DNA from: Mycobacterium sp. Marseille-P9652
Lineage (GTDB): Bacteria; Actinomycetota; Actinomycetes; Mycobacteriales; Mycobacteriaceae
Assembly: GCF_902652685.1 (NCBI RefSeq)
Contig: NZ_CACRUY010000018.1
Span: 1-64,000 of the forward strand
Direction: 5' to 3'
Length of the DNA stretch: 64,000 bases
How positions within the stretch are numbered: position 1 is the first letter of the stretch; each line of letters begins with the position of its first letter. The position numbers and the translations under genes are program-made. Positions 50,257 to 59,628 of this stretch are shown piece after piece. The notes beneath the pieces were generated by a model. The model was not told where the DNA came from. It did not search any database and saw nothing but the letters and a program-made list of their open reading frames with translations.

Positions 50257-51456
50257 CTACCCGGCCGCGGCCTCCGGCCTGTCGGGGGGTGTCGCCTCCA
50301 CGGCGACCCGCTCGCGCGGACCCCGGTCTCCGGCCTCGGAGGCCTTCGCTGCCGGCGCCGCCGACGTCGCGGCTGCGGGCGCCGCCGACACCGAGGTTGC
50401 GCCCAAGGGGGTCGCGGCGGCGGGCGCGACGGCCTCCTCGACCTCCGTTGCAGGAGCCTCCACCGCCGCCGGCGCCTCCGTTTCGGCCGCCGGGGCGGGA
50501 GGTGCGGCGGCTTGCGTCGGAGGCGCTCCGGTTCCCTGTGTGGCCGATCCCGCGGCCGACGCCGCCATCATGGCGCCCATTCCGGCCACCCCCATGAAAC
50601 CGGGGCTCGCGCCGACGGTGCCGCCGGCAACGACGCCGCCGGTACCGACGGCGCCGCTCGAGACGGGTGAGGGCCCTGCCGCGGCCACCTGACCGTCATT
50701 GCCGGCCGCGACGGCACCGCTGTCCGGGCTTGCGACGCCGCCGCCTCCGCCGCCGCCGGTCGCCGCGACTCCGGCGCCGCCGGCGGCCACCGCTGCGCCG
50801 GTCATGGCGCCACTGGGGCCGCTACCGCCGCCGGTGGCGGAGGAACTGTCCTGTGCGCCTGCGCCCCCGGCCGCGCCGCTGCCCGAACCCGAGGTGCCGA
50901 TGCCACCGGCGGGCATGCCCGGGATGCTCGGCAGTGGCGGCAGGCTGGCCTGCCCCGACAGCAGCTGTCCGGCCGCCGCCGCCGCCCCGCCGTGGTAACC
51001 CACCATTGCGGTGACGTCCTGCGCCCACATCTCCAGGTAGTTGAATTCGGTTTCCGCGATCGCCGGCCAGTTCTGCCCGAACAGGTTCGACATCACCAAC
51101 TGGTACAGGCCGTTGCGATTCGCATCGACCACCAACGGGTGCACGGTCGCCGCGAGGGCCGACTCGAACGCAGTCGCCACCGCCTGGGCCTGGGCGGCCG
51201 CGCCCGCGGCCTGGGAAGCGGCCGCGCTCAACCAGCCCGCATACGGGGCAGCCGCCGCGGCCATGGCCGACGCGGCCGCGCCCTGCCAGGCCTGACCCGT
51301 CAGCCCCGACGTCACCGACATGAACGACTCGGCCGCGGTCGACAACTCGGAGGCCAGGCCGTTCCACGCCGCAGCGGCCTCCAACATGGGGCCCGAACCC
51401 GCGCCGGAGTACATCAACAGTGAATTGATCTCCGGCGGCAGCGAAAAGAAACTCAT
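50257..51456 (-). CDS. PPE family protein
   Basis: The 399-residue protein begins [20 protein letters not shown], with Pro7-Pro8-Glu9, and has the AWQG turn in the expected helical hairpin of the roughly 180-residue PPE domain. The C-terminal half is Ala/Gly/Pro-rich low complexity and ends without a recognisable transmembrane or PE-binding feature. PPE proteins are type VII secretion substrates at the cell surface. Its place between the Rv3531c-like unit and the hsa genes matches PPE61/PPE62 (Rv3532, Rv3533c); here only one copy is seen and no PE gene is adjacent. The exact orthologue cannot be stated. Confidence 0.9.
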   Translation of the reverse strand: MSFFSLPPEINSLLMYSGAGSGPMLEAAAAWNGLASELSTAAESFMSVTSGLTGQAWQGAAASAMAAAAAPYAGWLSAAASQAAGAAAQAQAVATAFESALAATVHPLVVDANRNGLYQLVMSNLFGQNWPAIAETEFNYLEMWAQDVTAMVGYHGGAAAAAGQLLSGQASLPPLPSIPGMPAGGIGTSGSGSGAAGGAGAQDSSSATGGGSGPSGAMTGAAVAAGGAGVAATGGGGGGGVASPDSGAVAAGNDGQVAAAGPSPVSSGAVGTGGVVAGGTVGASPGFMGVAGMGAMMAASAAGSATQGTGAPPTQAAAPPAPAAETEAPAAVEAPATEVEEAVAPAAATPLGATSVSAAPAAATSAAPAAKASEAGDRGPRERVAVEATPPDRPEAAAG

Positions 51457-51575
51457 CGAATCCCCTTAAGGCCCGTCCCCGCTTAACAACTTAGGCGAAG
51501 CCCGAGGCGAGACCCATCGTTTTCAGGAAACTCAAATAATCTACGCCGTGCGGGCCGGCGGCGGGTCCGCGGGGC

Positions 51576-52661
51576 TTAAGGCGCGGTGACGGCGCCGCTC
51601 TCGGCCCCCTTGGCGGCCGACGCCTCCTGCTCGCGCTTGATCTCCAGCGCGATGTCGATGAGCTGGTCTTCCTGCCCGCCGATCAGCTTGCGCTGACCCG
51701 CCCGGTGCAGCAGCTGGTGGGCCGGCACCCCGTAGCGCTCCGACTGGCGGATGGCGTGCTTGAGGAAGCTCGAGTACACCCCGGAATAGCCCATGATCAG
51801 GGCGTTGCGGTCCAGCAGGCACTCGGCGGGCATGGCCGGGGCGACGACCTCCTCGGCCGCGTCGGCGATGTCGAAGAAGTCGATGCCGGTCTTCACGCCG
51901 ATCTTGTCGAACACGCCGATGAGAGCCTCGACGGGCGCGTTGCCGGCGCCGGCGCCGAACCGGCGGCAGGAGCCGTCGATCTGCTTGGCACCCGCCCGCA
52001 CCGCCTCCACGGAGTTCGCCACCCCCAGGCCGAGGTTCTCGTGCCCGTGGAAGCCGACCTGCGCGTCGTCGCCCAACTCGGCGACCAGCGCGGCCACCCG
52101 GTCGCGCACGCCCTCCAGCACCAGCGCCCCGGCCGAGTCGACGACGTAGACGCACTGGCAACCGGCGTCGGCCATGATGCGGGCCTGCTGCGCCAACTTC
52201 TCCGGCGAGATCGTGTGGGACATCATCAGGAACCCGACGGTTTCGAGCCCCAGTTCGCGGGCCAGGCCGAAGTGCTGGATCGAGACGTCGGCCTCGGTGC
52301 AGTGCGTGGCGATCCGGCAGATCGACCCGCCATTGCCCTGCGCCTCCTTGATGTCCTCCTTGGTGCCCACCCCGGGCAGCATCAGGAAGGCGATCTTGGC
52401 CTCTTTGGCGGTTTCGGCGGCGAGCTTGATGAGCTCCTGCTCGGGCGTCTTGGAGAACCCGTAGTTGAAGCTCGAGCCGCCCAGGCCGTCGCCGTGGGTC
52501 ACCTCGATCACCGGCACGCCGGCGGTGTCCAGGGCGGCGACGATCGCGCCGACCTCCTCCTTGGTGAACTGGTGGCGCTTGTGGTGCGAGCCGTCCCGCA
52601 GCGACGTGTCCGTCAGGCGGACGTCCCAGATCGGGTTGAAGAAGATGTCGTGGGTACTCAT
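51576..52661 (-). CDS. hsaF: HsaF, 4-hydroxy-2-oxohexanoate aldolase
   Basis: The 361-residue DmpG-type aldolase has [15 protein letters not shown] at the active-site entrance, the metal-binding [10 protein letters not shown] and the [19 protein letters not shown] strand. It cleaves 4-hydroxy-2-oxohexanoate to pyruvate and propanal, which it channels to HsaG. It matches Rv3534c (346 residues); the extra residues form an Ala/Glu-rich tail. Start ATG 52661 overlaps the hsaG stop by ATGA. The order hsaE-hsaG-hsaF is as in M. tuberculosis. It completes the lower pathway of rings C and D/A-B catabolism. Confidence 0.95.
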   Translation of the reverse strand: MSTHDIFFNPIWDVRLTDTSLRDGSHHKRHQFTKEEVGAIVAALDTAGVPVIEVTHGDGLGGSSFNYGFSKTPEQELIKLAAETAKEAKIAFLMLPGVGTKEDIKEAQGNGGSICRIATHCTEADVSIQHFGLARELGLETVGFLMMSHTISPEKLAQQARIMADAGCQCVYVVDSAGALVLEGVRDRVAALVAELGDDAQVGFHGHENLGLGVANSVEAVRAGAKQIDGSCRRFGAGAGNAPVEALIGVFDKIGVKTGIDFFDIADAAEEVVAPAMPAECLLDRNALIMGYSGVYSSFLKHAIRQSERYGVPAHQLLHRAGQRKLIGGQEDQLIDIALEIKREQEASAAKGAESGAVTAP

Positions 52662-53578
52662 GCCTGCGCTCCCGGCGCCGTAGCGGATAGTGACTCTTTG
52701 GCGATTTCCTCGCCGACCTTGGTTGCCGCCGCGGTCATGATGTCGAGGTTGCCCGCGTAGGGCGGCAGGTAATCGCCGGCCCCCTCGACCTCGACGAACG
52801 TGGTGACGACGGCCTGGCCCCCGGAGTTGAGTGAGGGCTCGTCGAACTGCGGCTCGTTGAGCAGCCGGTACCCCGGCACGTACGTCTGCACCTCGGCCAC
52901 CACATCATGGATGGACTTCGCGATCGCGTCGCGGTCGGCGTCCTCGGGGATGGCGCAGAAGATGGTGTCGCGCATGATCATCGGCGGGTCGGCCGGGTTG
53001 AGGATGATGATCGCCTTGCCGCGCTTGGCGCCGCCGATCGTTTCCACGCCCCTGCTCGTGGTCTTGGTGAACTCGTCGATGTTGGCCCGGGTGCCCGGCC
53101 CGGCCGAGACCGATGCCACCGACGCGACGATCTCGGCGTAGGGCACGTCGACGACGCGGCTGACGGCGTACACGATCGGGATGGTCGCCTGCCCGCCGCA
53201 CGTGATCATGTTGACGTTCGGCGCGTCCAGGTGCTCGCGGAGGTTGGCCGGGGGGATCACCGCCGGCCCGACGGCCGCCGGTGTCAGGTCGATGGCCCGG
53301 ATGCCGGCGGCCTCGTACTTGGGCGCCGCGTCGCGGTGCACGTAGGCGCTGGTGGCCTCGAACACCAGATCGGGTTTCTCCGACTGGGCCAGCAGCCAGT
53401 CGACCCCCTCGTGGGTGGTCTCCAGGCCCAGCTTGCGGGCCCGCGCCAGGCCCTCGCTCTCCGGATCGATGCCCACCATCCAGCGCGGTTCGAGCCAGTC
53501 CGATCTCAGCAGCTTGTACAGCAGGTCGGTGCTGATGTTTCCCGACCCGACAATCGCCACACTCGCCTTCGACGGCAT
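52658..53578 (-). CDS. hsaG: HsaG, propanal dehydrogenase (CoA-acylating)
   Basis: The 306-residue DmpF-type enzyme has the NAD motif [13 protein letters not shown] at residues 7-19 and the catalytic Cys127 in [12 protein letters not shown]. It turns propanal from HsaF into propionyl-CoA. It matches Rv3535c. The gene starts at ATG 53578, 11 bp after the hsaE stop, and overlaps hsaF by ATGA, fitting the obligate HsaF-HsaG complex that channels the aldehyde. Expression should come from the KstR box at 54433-54446. Confidence 0.95.
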   Translation of the reverse strand: MPSKASVAIVGSGNISTDLLYKLLRSDWLEPRWMVGIDPESEGLARARKLGLETTHEGVDWLLAQSEKPDLVFEATSAYVHRDAAPKYEAAGIRAIDLTPAAVGPAVIPPANLREHLDAPNVNMITCGGQATIPIVYAVSRVVDVPYAEIVASVASVSAGPGTRANIDEFTKTTSRGVETIGGAKRGKAIIILNPADPPMIMRDTIFCAIPEDADRDAIAKSIHDVVAEVQTYVPGYRLLNEPQFDEPSLNSGGQAVVTTFVEVEGAGDYLPPYAGNLDIMTAAATKVGEEIAKESLSATAPGAQA

Positions 53579-53589
53579 GTCAACGCTCC

Positions 53590-54375
53590 TTATTCGAACG
53601 ACAACCGAACGGCGCCGAGCCCGGCGAAGTCGGCAATGAATTCGTCACCGGCGCGGGCGTCGATCGCCCGGGTGCACGATCCGGGAAGTACGACGTCGCC
53701 CTTTTTCAGCCGCACCCCAAAACTCTCCACCTTGCGGGCGAGCCACGCCACCGCGGTGACGGGATTGCCCAGCACCGCGTCGCTGCGACCCTCGGCGACG
53801 ACCTCGCCGTTGCGGGTCAGCACCGCGTCTATGGCCTTCACGTCGAGGTCGCCCGGCGACACCCGCGCCGCGCCCAGCACGAATCCCGCCGACGACGCGT
53901 TGTCGGCGATGGTGTCGCACAGCGCGATCTTCCAGTCCGTGATCCGGGTGTCGATCAGCTCGATCGACGGCACCAGCGCCTCGGTGGCCGCCAGTACGTC
54001 GTCCTCGGTGCAGCCGGCCCCCGGCAGATCCTCGGCCAGGACGAAGCCGACCTCCACCTCGACGCGCGGATAGAGGTAGCGGCTCGCCTTGACCGGGGTG
54101 TCCTCGAACACCTGCATCTCGTCCAGCAGATGCCCGTAGTCCGGCTCGTCGACCCCCATCATCTGTTGCATCGCCTTCGACGACAGCCCCACCTTGTGCC
54201 CGACCACCCGGGCCCCCTCGGCGACGCGCTGGCGGATGTTGATGAGCTGGATCTCGTAGGCGTCGACGACGTCGATGTCGGGGTGAGCGGCGGTCAGCGG
54301 AGCGATCGGCTCGCGGCTGCGTTCGGCCTGTGCCAGGTCGGCGGCCAGCTCGTCGCGGATGGCTTCACCGAGCAT
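53590..54375 (-). CDS. hsaE: HsaE, 2-hydroxyhexa-2,4-dienoate hydratase
   Basis: The 261-residue protein belongs to the DmpE/MhpD hydratase family: [13 protein letters not shown], the metal-binding [15 protein letters not shown] with its glutamates, and [11 protein letters not shown]. It adds water to 2-hydroxyhexa-2,4-dienoate from the ring A/B cleavage product to give 4-hydroxy-2-oxohexanoate for HsaF. It matches Rv3536c. ATG 54375 lies 58 bp from a KstR box that it shares with the divergent kstD, so ring opening and the lower pathway are switched together. Confidence 0.95.
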   Translation of the reverse strand: MLGEAIRDELAADLAQAERSREPIAPLTAAHPDIDVVDAYEIQLINIRQRVAEGARVVGHKVGLSSKAMQQMMGVDEPDYGHLLDEMQVFEDTPVKASRYLYPRVEVEVGFVLAEDLPGAGCTEDDVLAATEALVPSIELIDTRITDWKIALCDTIADNASSAGFVLGAARVSPGDLDVKAIDAVLTRNGEVVAEGRSDAVLGNPVTAVAWLARKVESFGVRLKKGDVVLPGSCTRAIDARAGDEFIADFAGLGAVRLSFE

Positions 54376-54432
54376 TTACCGAAGTCCCCTCGTTCGTGTG
54401 ACCGGGCCGGTAGCGCCCAACCCGGGCAATTC

Positions 54433-54446
54433 TATAACGTGTTCTA
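54433..54446. promoter_or_regulatory. KstR operator between hsaE and kstD
   Basis: TATAACGTGTTCTA fits TnnAACnnGTTnnA. It ends one base before the kstD start codon, so bound KstR would cover the kstD start; the hsaE ATG is 58 bp to the left. Confidence 0.85.
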
Positions 54447-54447
54447 C

Positions 54448-56130
54448 ATGACAGCGCAGGAGTACGACGTCGTCGTGGTCGGCAGCGGCGGAGCGGGCAT
54501 GGTAGCCGCTCTCGCCGCGGCCCACCGGGGTCTGTCGACAGTAGTCATCGAGAAGGCCCCTCACTTCGGCGGCTCCACGGCCCGCTCCGGCGGCGGCGTC
54601 TGGATACCGAACAACGAAGTGCTCAAGCGCGACGGCGTGCGCGACACCCCCGAGGCGGCCCGCACCTACCTGCACGGCATCATCGGCGACATCGTCGAGC
54701 CCGAGCGGATCGACACCTATCTCGACCGCGGGCCGGAGATGCTCTCGTTCGTGCTCAAGCACACGCCGCTCAAGATGTGCTGGGTGCCGCGCTACTCCGA
54801 CTACTATCCGGAGGCGCCGGGCGGCCGCGCGGGGGGCCGCTCGATCGAGCCGAAGCCGTTCGACGCCCGCAAGCTCGGCCCCGACGAGGCCGGCCTCGAG
54901 CCCGCGTACGGCAAGGTCCCCCTCAACGTCGTTGTCATGCAACAGGACTATGTGCGGCTCAACCAACTCAAGCGCCACCCCCGCGGCGTCGCCCGCAGCC
55001 TCAAGGTCGGTGCCCGCACGATGTGGGCGAAGGCGACGGGCAAGAACCTCGTCGGCATGGGGCGGGCGCTGATCGGACCGCTGCGTATCGGATTGCAGCG
55101 CGCCGGCGTTCCGGTGGTGCTCAACACGGCGCTCACGGACCTGTACGTCGAGGACGGCGTGGTGCGCGGCGTATACGTCCGCGACACAACGGGATCCGAA
55201 TCCGCCGAACCGCGGTTGATCCGGGCCCGGCGGGGCGTCATCCTGGCCAGCGGCGGCTTCGAACACAACGAGCAGATGCGGGTGAAGTACCAGCGCGCGC
55301 CGATAACCACCGAATGGACCGTCGGCGCCAAGGCGAATACCGGCGACGGCATCGTCGCGGGCGAAAAGCTCGGCGCCGCTCTGGATTTGATGGAGGACGC
55401 CTGGTGGGGCCCGACGGTGCCGCTGGTGGGCGCGCCGTGGTTCGCGCTGTCGGAGCGCAACTCGCCGGGGTCGATCATCGTCAACATGTCCGGCAAGCGG
55501 TTCATGAACGAGTCGATGCCCTACGTCGAAGCCTGCCACCACATGTACGGCGGGGAATACGGCCAGGGACCCGGGCCGGGCGAGAACATCCCGGCGTGGC
55601 TGGTGTTCGACCAGCAGTACCGCGACCGCTACATCTTCGCCGGTCTGCAGCCGGGACAACGGATTCCGCGCAAGTGGCTGGAGTCGGGCGTCATCGTCCA
55701 GGCCGACACCCTCGAGGAACTGGCCGAGAAGGCCGGGCTTCCGGCCGACCAATTCGTTTCGACCGTCGGGCGGTTCAACGGCTTCGCGCGGTCGGGCGTC
55801 GACGAGGACTACCACCGCGGGGAGAGCGCCTACGACCGCTACTACGGCGATCCGACGAACAAGCCCAACCCCAATCTGGGCGAGATCAGCCACCCCCCTT
55901 TCTACGCCGCCAAGATGGTGCCGGGCGACCTGGGGACCAAGGGCGGGATTCGCACCGACGTGCACGGACGCGCGCTGCGCGACGACGGCAGCATCATCGA
56001 AGGCCTCTACGCCGCAGGCAATGTCAGCGCGCCGGTGATGGGCCACACCTACCCCGGGCCCGGCGGCACCATCGGGCCCGCCATGACTTTCGGGTATCTG
56101 GCAGCACTGCACATCGCGGGGGCGAACTGA
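54448..56130 (+). CDS. kstD: KstD, 3-ketosteroid delta-1-dehydrogenase
   Basis: The 560-residue flavoprotein has the FAD motif VVVGSGGAGMVAA at residues 9-21, GGSTARSGGGVWIPNN, the substrate-side YSDYYPEAPGG tyrosines and the C-terminal GHTYPGPGGTIGPAMTFGY. KstD introduces the C1-C2 double bond in ring A of 4-ene-3-oxosteroids; with KshA this opens ring B. It closely follows Rv3537 (563 residues). ATG 54448 abuts the KstR box, so the transcript is probably leaderless and the longer frame from 54130 is not used. The stop overlaps the MaoC gene start by TGATG. Confidence 0.96.
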   Translation: MTAQEYDVVVVGSGGAGMVAALAAAHRGLSTVVIEKAPHFGGSTARSGGGVWIPNNEVLKRDGVRDTPEAARTYLHGIIGDIVEPERIDTYLDRGPEMLSFVLKHTPLKMCWVPRYSDYYPEAPGGRAGGRSIEPKPFDARKLGPDEAGLEPAYGKVPLNVVVMQQDYVRLNQLKRHPRGVARSLKVGARTMWAKATGKNLVGMGRALIGPLRIGLQRAGVPVVLNTALTDLYVEDGVVRGVYVRDTTGSESAEPRLIRARRGVILASGGFEHNEQMRVKYQRAPITTEWTVGAKANTGDGIVAGEKLGAALDLMEDAWWGPTVPLVGAPWFALSERNSPGSIIVNMSGKRFMNESMPYVEACHHMYGGEYGQGPGPGENIPAWLVFDQQYRDRYIFAGLQPGQRIPRKWLESGVIVQADTLEELAEKAGLPADQFVSTVGRFNGFARSGVDEDYHRGESAYDRYYGDPTNKPNPNLGEISHPPFYAAKMVPGDLGTKGGIRTDVHGRALRDDGSIIEGLYAAGNVSAPVMGHTYPGPGGTIGPAMTFGYLAALHIAGAN

Positions 56131-56990
56131 TGCCGATCGACGTCGACGTCGCGTTGAACGCGAAGCTCGATCCCATCGAATTCTCCTGGGCGAGCAGCGA
56201 TGTTCAGCTCTACCACCTGGGCCTGGGCGCCGGCGCCGACCCTATGGATCCGCGCGAACTGCGGTACCTGATCGACGACACCCCGCAGGTGCTGCCGACG
56301 TTCGGCACCGTGGCCGCCACGTTCCACCTCACCAAGCCGCCGACCGTGCGGTTCCCCGGCATCGACATCGAGCTGAGCAAGGTGCTGCACGCCAGTGAGC
56401 GCGTGGAGGTGCCGGGGCCGCTGCCCCCGACGGGCTCGGCGCGGGCCGTCACCCGATTCACCGATATCTGGGACAAGGGCAAGGCCGCGGTGATCTGGAG
56501 CGAGACGACGGTGACGACGCCCGACGGCGCACACCTGTGGACGCAGAAGCGGTCCATCTTCGCACGCGGTGAAGGCGGGTTCGGGGGCGAGCGCGGGCCG
56601 TCGGGCGGCGACGCGACACCCGACCGGGCGCCCGATCTCGAGGTCGACATGCCGATCCTGCCGCAGCAGGCGCTGCTCTACCGGCTGTGCGGCGACCGCA
56701 ACCCGTTGCACTCCGACCCCCAATTCGCCTCCGCCGCGGGGTTTCCCCAGCCGATCCTGCACGGGTTGTGCACCTTCGGGATGACCTGCAAGGCGATCAC
56801 CGATGCGGCGCTGGACGGCGACGCCGGGGCCGTCGCCGCCTATGGCGCCCGCTTCGCGGGCGTCGCCTTCCCGGGCGAGACGCTCAAGGTCAACATCTGG
56901 AAGGACAAGGGCCGCTTCCTGGCCGGCGTTGTCGCGCCGTCGCGCGACAACGCCGTCGTGCTGAGCGGCGTGGAACTCGTCCCGGCCTAA
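56130..56990 (+). CDS. MaoC-type enoyl-CoA hydratase (Rv3538-like)
   Basis: The 286-residue protein is a double hot-dog MaoC hydratase of the MFE-2 type. The C-terminal half has the hydratase-2 motif LYRLCGDRNPLHSDPQFA, with the Asp-His pair, and QPILHGLCTFG. It equals Rv3538 in length. Such enzymes hydrate 2-enoyl-CoA during beta-oxidation, so it is likely the hydratase for a sterol side-chain round. It overlaps the kstD stop by TGATG and shares its KstR-controlled promoter. A block of short direct repeats begins nine bases after its stop. Confidence 0.92.
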   Translation: MPIDVDVALNAKLDPIEFSWASSDVQLYHLGLGAGADPMDPRELRYLIDDTPQVLPTFGTVAATFHLTKPPTVRFPGIDIELSKVLHASERVEVPGPLPPTGSARAVTRFTDIWDKGKAAVIWSETTVTTPDGAHLWTQKRSIFARGEGGFGGERGPSGGDATPDRAPDLEVDMPILPQQALLYRLCGDRNPLHSDPQFASAAGFPQPILHGLCTFGMTCKAITDAALDGDAGAVAAYGARFAGVAFPGETLKVNIWKDKGRFLAGVVAPSRDNAVVLSGVELVPA

Positions 56991-56998
56991 GGCTCTAC

Positions 56999-57098
56999 CG
57001 CCGAGCGTTTCCCGCCGAGCGTTCCCGCCGAGCGTTTCCCGCCGAGTGTCACGCCAGAGTGGCGTTGGACGCCGAGCGCTGCGCTAGCGTGACGCTCG
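56999..57098. repeat. Short direct repeats and 26-bp palindrome at 3' end of nuclease-like gene
   Basis: Four direct copies of CGCCGAGCGTTTCC or a variant start at 56999, 57013, 57026 and 57040. ACGCCA-GAG-TGGCGT forms a hairpin from about 57051. At 57073-57098 arms CGAGCG and CGCTCG flank a central GCTAGC; this last palindrome holds the stop codon (57084-57086) of the nuclease-like gene. Confidence 0.75.
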
Positions 57099-57929
57099 AA
57101 GGGCGCGGGCCGCCGCCACCGCCCGAATGACGTCCATCGGCCGGTCCCCCGCCACCACTCGGACGTTTATCCAGCCAAGTCTTTCGATCTTCTCCTGGCG
57201 TCGGAGGTCCCACCTGTACTGTCGCTGATCGGTCCGATGCTGTTCGCCGTCGTATTCGGCGGCGACTTTCACGTCTTCCCACCCCATATCGAGATACGCG
57301 AAGACTTCACCGATCGCGTCGCAGACCGGAATCTGCGTCTGCGGCCGCGGAAAACCAGCTCGAATCAGCAGCAGTCGAAGCCAAGTCTCTCTGGGCGATT
57401 GCGAACCGCCGTCGACCAATTCGAACGCCTCTCGAGCTCTGCGGATACCGCGTCTACCGCGGCATCGCTCCGCCAACCGCTCGACCTCTGCGACTTTCAG
57501 GTCCGTGGCTCCCAACAACGCATCGATGGCCGCCACGGCCTCGTCGAGCGAGTACCAGCATGCCAAATCCAGCGCCGTCCGCGCCGGCGTCGTCACCGGT
57601 ACGCCGTCAACGACGGTAACCTCGTCGTCGTCGATACGGCCACCGCGAACCACTATCCCGGGCAGAGGGTTTCGGTTGGTGTGCAAGATTTCGAGAGGCC
57701 TCGACGGTTCAATCCACCTAGCGCCGTACACAGCCGAAGCGGTAAGTCCCGCCACGATGCCACGGCGTCGTGACCATATCCACCCCGCTCGTGCCCGAAC
57801 GATCGGACTCTGCTCGAGGCCGGGATTGGCATAGACGTCGCGGAACAGCCTGGTGTAGTGAGTGCGCAGCGCGCTCTTGAGAACCTCACCATTCGCGACA
57901 GCCTCGCTACCCACAAATGGCTCTGACAT
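57084..57929 (-). CDS. AbiEi-like/DUF559 (Vsr-fold) protein, copy 2
   Basis: The 281-residue protein is a clear paralogue of the one at 36690-37550: EPFVGSEAVANGEV, WIWSRRRGIVAGLTASAVYGARW, GVPVTTPARTALDLACW, SQSPRETWLRLLLIRAGFPRPQTQIPV (in parts) and LDMGWEDVKVAAEYDGEQHR. The last has the same Asp-Asp-x-Lys...Glu layout of a Vsr/PD-(D/E)xK site. ATG 57929 is the start. Like copy 1 it sits at a junction between sterol genes and is bracketed by palindromic repeats, and its stop codon is the TAG of the repeat centre GCTAGC. Function is inferred only: antitoxin-like DNA binding plus possible nuclease activity. Confidence 0.72.
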   Translation of the reverse strand: MSEPFVGSEAVANGEVLKSALRTHYTRLFRDVYANPGLEQSPIVRARAGWIWSRRRGIVAGLTASAVYGARWIEPSRPLEILHTNRNPLPGIVVRGGRIDDDEVTVVDGVPVTTPARTALDLACWYSLDEAVAAIDALLGATDLKVAEVERLAERCRGRRGIRRAREAFELVDGGSQSPRETWLRLLLIRAGFPRPQTQIPVCDAIGEVFAYLDMGWEDVKVAAEYDGEQHRTDQRQYRWDLRRQEKIERLGWINVRVVAGDRPMDVIRAVAAARALRASR

Positions 57930-57988
57930 GGCGGCAGCGTTCCACCTGGCGCCACGGCCGTCACTTCACCACTCGCCAACGGTCCACA

Positions 57989-58050
57989 GCGTCACGCCAG
58001 TGTGACGCTCGGCGCCGGCGGCCACGCTGGCGTGACGCTCGGCGCCGAGA
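57989..58050. repeat. Two 30-bp tandem palindromic repeats, upstream flank of nuclease-like gene
   Basis: GTGACGCTCGGCGCC occurs at 58002-58016 and again at 58032-58046, a 30-bp period. GCGTCAC (57989-57995) and GTGACGC (58002-58008) form a hairpin with a 6-base loop. The period equals that of the repeat at 28651-28710. Confidence 0.75.
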
Positions 58051-58056
58051 GAACCC

Positions 58057-59226
58057 TCAGCCCAGGATCAGGCCCGAGGTCGGCACACCTGTCCCCGCGG
58101 TGACGAGCACGTGCTCGACGTCGGGCACGGGATTCACCGACGTGCCGCGCAGTTGGCGCACGCCCTCGGCGATGCCATTCATCCCGTGGATGTACGCCTC
58201 GCCGAGCTGGCCGCCGTGGGTGTTGATGGGCAGCCGCCCGCCCACCTCGATCGCACCGTCGGCGATGAAGTCCTTCGCCTCGCCCTTACCGCAGAACCCC
58301 AACTCCTCCAACTGAATCAGGGTGAACGGCGTGAAGTGGTCGTAGAGGATGGCGGTCTGGATGTCGGACGGCGACAAGCCCGACTGCTGCCAAAGCTGCC
58401 GACCGACCACGCCCATTTCGGGCAGGCCCAGTTCGGGCCGGTAGTAGCTGACCATCGTGTACTGGTCGGGGCTCGATCCCTGCGACGCCGCCTCGATCAC
58501 CGCGGGTCGCTGCTTGAGGTCCTTCGCACGCTCGACGGACGTCACGACGATCGCCACCGCCCCGTCCGTCTCCTGGCAGCAGTCCAGCAACCGCAGCGGC
58601 TCGGCGATCCAGCGCGAGTTCTGGTGATCCTCAATGGTTATCGGCTTCTCGTAGAAGTACGCCTTCGGGTTCTTGGCCGCGTGCTTGCGGTCGGCCACCG
58701 AGATCACGCCGAAGTCGCGGCTCGTCGCGCCGGACATGTGCATGTAGCGCTGGGCGATCATCGCGACCTGCGCCGCGGGCGTCGACAACCCGTGCGGATA
58801 CGAGAAGGAGTTGTCGGCGGCCGTCGAATCGGCTTCCACCGCAGCGTCTCCCACCAATCGGGTCTGCACCTGGCCGAACCGCATGCCGGAGCGTTCGTTG
58901 AACGCCCGATACGCCACGACGACGTCGGCCACCCCGGTCGCGACGGCCATCGCCGCCTGCTGGATCGTGGCGCATGCGGCCCCGCCGCCGTAGTGGATCT
59001 TGGAGAAGAACTTCAGGTCTCCCATGCCCACCGCCCGCGCCACGGCGGTCTCGGTGTTGCTGTCCATGGTGAAGGTGGTCAGCCCGTCGACATCCGACGG
59101 CGAAAGGCCGGCGTCGTCGAGCGCGTCGAGCACGGCCTCGGCCGCCAGCCGCAGCTCGCTGCGGCCGGAGTTCTTGGAGAAGTCGGTGGCGCCGATGCCG
59201 ACGATCGCGGCCTTGCCCGACAACAT
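58057..59226 (-). CDS. ltp2: Ltp2, retro-aldolase of sterol side-chain degradation
   Basis: The 389-residue thiolase-fold protein has VGIGATDFSKNSGR at the N-terminus, HYGGGAACATIQQAAMAV, NSFSYPHGLSTPAAQ and LPINTHGGQLGEAYIHGMNG. It matches Rv3540c (386 residues). Ltp2 with the DUF35 domain of ChsH2 cleaves 17-hydroxy-3-oxopregn-4-ene-20-carboxyl-CoA to androstenedione and propionyl-CoA, the last side-chain step. ATG 59226 follows the chsH1 stop without a gap. It is the last gene of the cyp125-led operon; a pair of palindromic repeats follows close to its stop. Confidence 0.94.
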   Translation of the reverse strand: MLSGKAAIVGIGATDFSKNSGRSELRLAAEAVLDALDDAGLSPSDVDGLTTFTMDSNTETAVARAVGMGDLKFFSKIHYGGGAACATIQQAAMAVATGVADVVVAYRAFNERSGMRFGQVQTRLVGDAAVEADSTAADNSFSYPHGLSTPAAQVAMIAQRYMHMSGATSRDFGVISVADRKHAAKNPKAYFYEKPITIEDHQNSRWIAEPLRLLDCCQETDGAVAIVVTSVERAKDLKQRPAVIEAASQGSSPDQYTMVSYYRPELGLPEMGVVGRQLWQQSGLSPSDIQTAILYDHFTPFTLIQLEELGFCGKGEAKDFIADGAIEVGGRLPINTHGGQLGEAYIHGMNGIAEGVRQLRGTSVNPVPDVEHVLVTAGTGVPTSGLILG

Positions 59227-59628
59227 CTACGCGCCCCCCATCGTCAGCGTCACCGTCGCGATGACGTGATCGCCAAGGCTGTTGCGCCCGAACACCTTCA
59301 CGGTGATCAGGCCGTCCTCGACGGCCGTCACCTCGCCGGAGAAGGTCACCGTGTCGTACGCGTACCACGGCACCCCGAGCCGCAGCCCGATCGACTTGAT
59401 CAAAGCCGACGGCCCGGCCCAGTCGGTGACGTATCGCTGCACCAACCCGGTGTCGGTAAGGATGTTGACGAAGATGTCCTTCGACCCCTTGGCCTGCGCC
59501 TTATCCCGGTCGTGATGGACGTCCTGGAAGTCACGGGTGGCGATGGCCGTCGAGATGATGAACGTCGGGTCGCCATAGAGCTTGAGCTCGGGCAGCGTGG
59601 TGCCCACTTCAACGACGGGTGCGCTCAT
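59227..59628 (-). CDS. chsH1: ChsH1, MaoC-type hydratase subunit
   Basis: The 133-residue single hot-dog MaoC protein has ATRDFQDVHHDRDKAQAKG, with the Asp-His hydratase residues, and DIFVNILTDTGLVQRYVTDW. It matches Rv3541c. With the MaoC domain of ChsH2 it forms the heteromeric enoyl-CoA hydratase for the three-carbon side-chain intermediate. ATG 59628 overlaps the chsH2 stop by ATGA. An upstream open frame belongs to chsH2. Which subunit holds the catalytic residues is known for the family: they are in ChsH1, as seen here. Confidence 0.94.
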   Translation of the reverse strand: MSAPVVEVGTTLPELKLYGDPTFIISTAIATRDFQDVHHDRDKAQAKGSKDIFVNILTDTGLVQRYVTDWAGPSALIKSIGLRLGVPWYAYDTVTFSGEVTAVEDGLITVKVFGRNSLGDHVIATVTLTMGGA

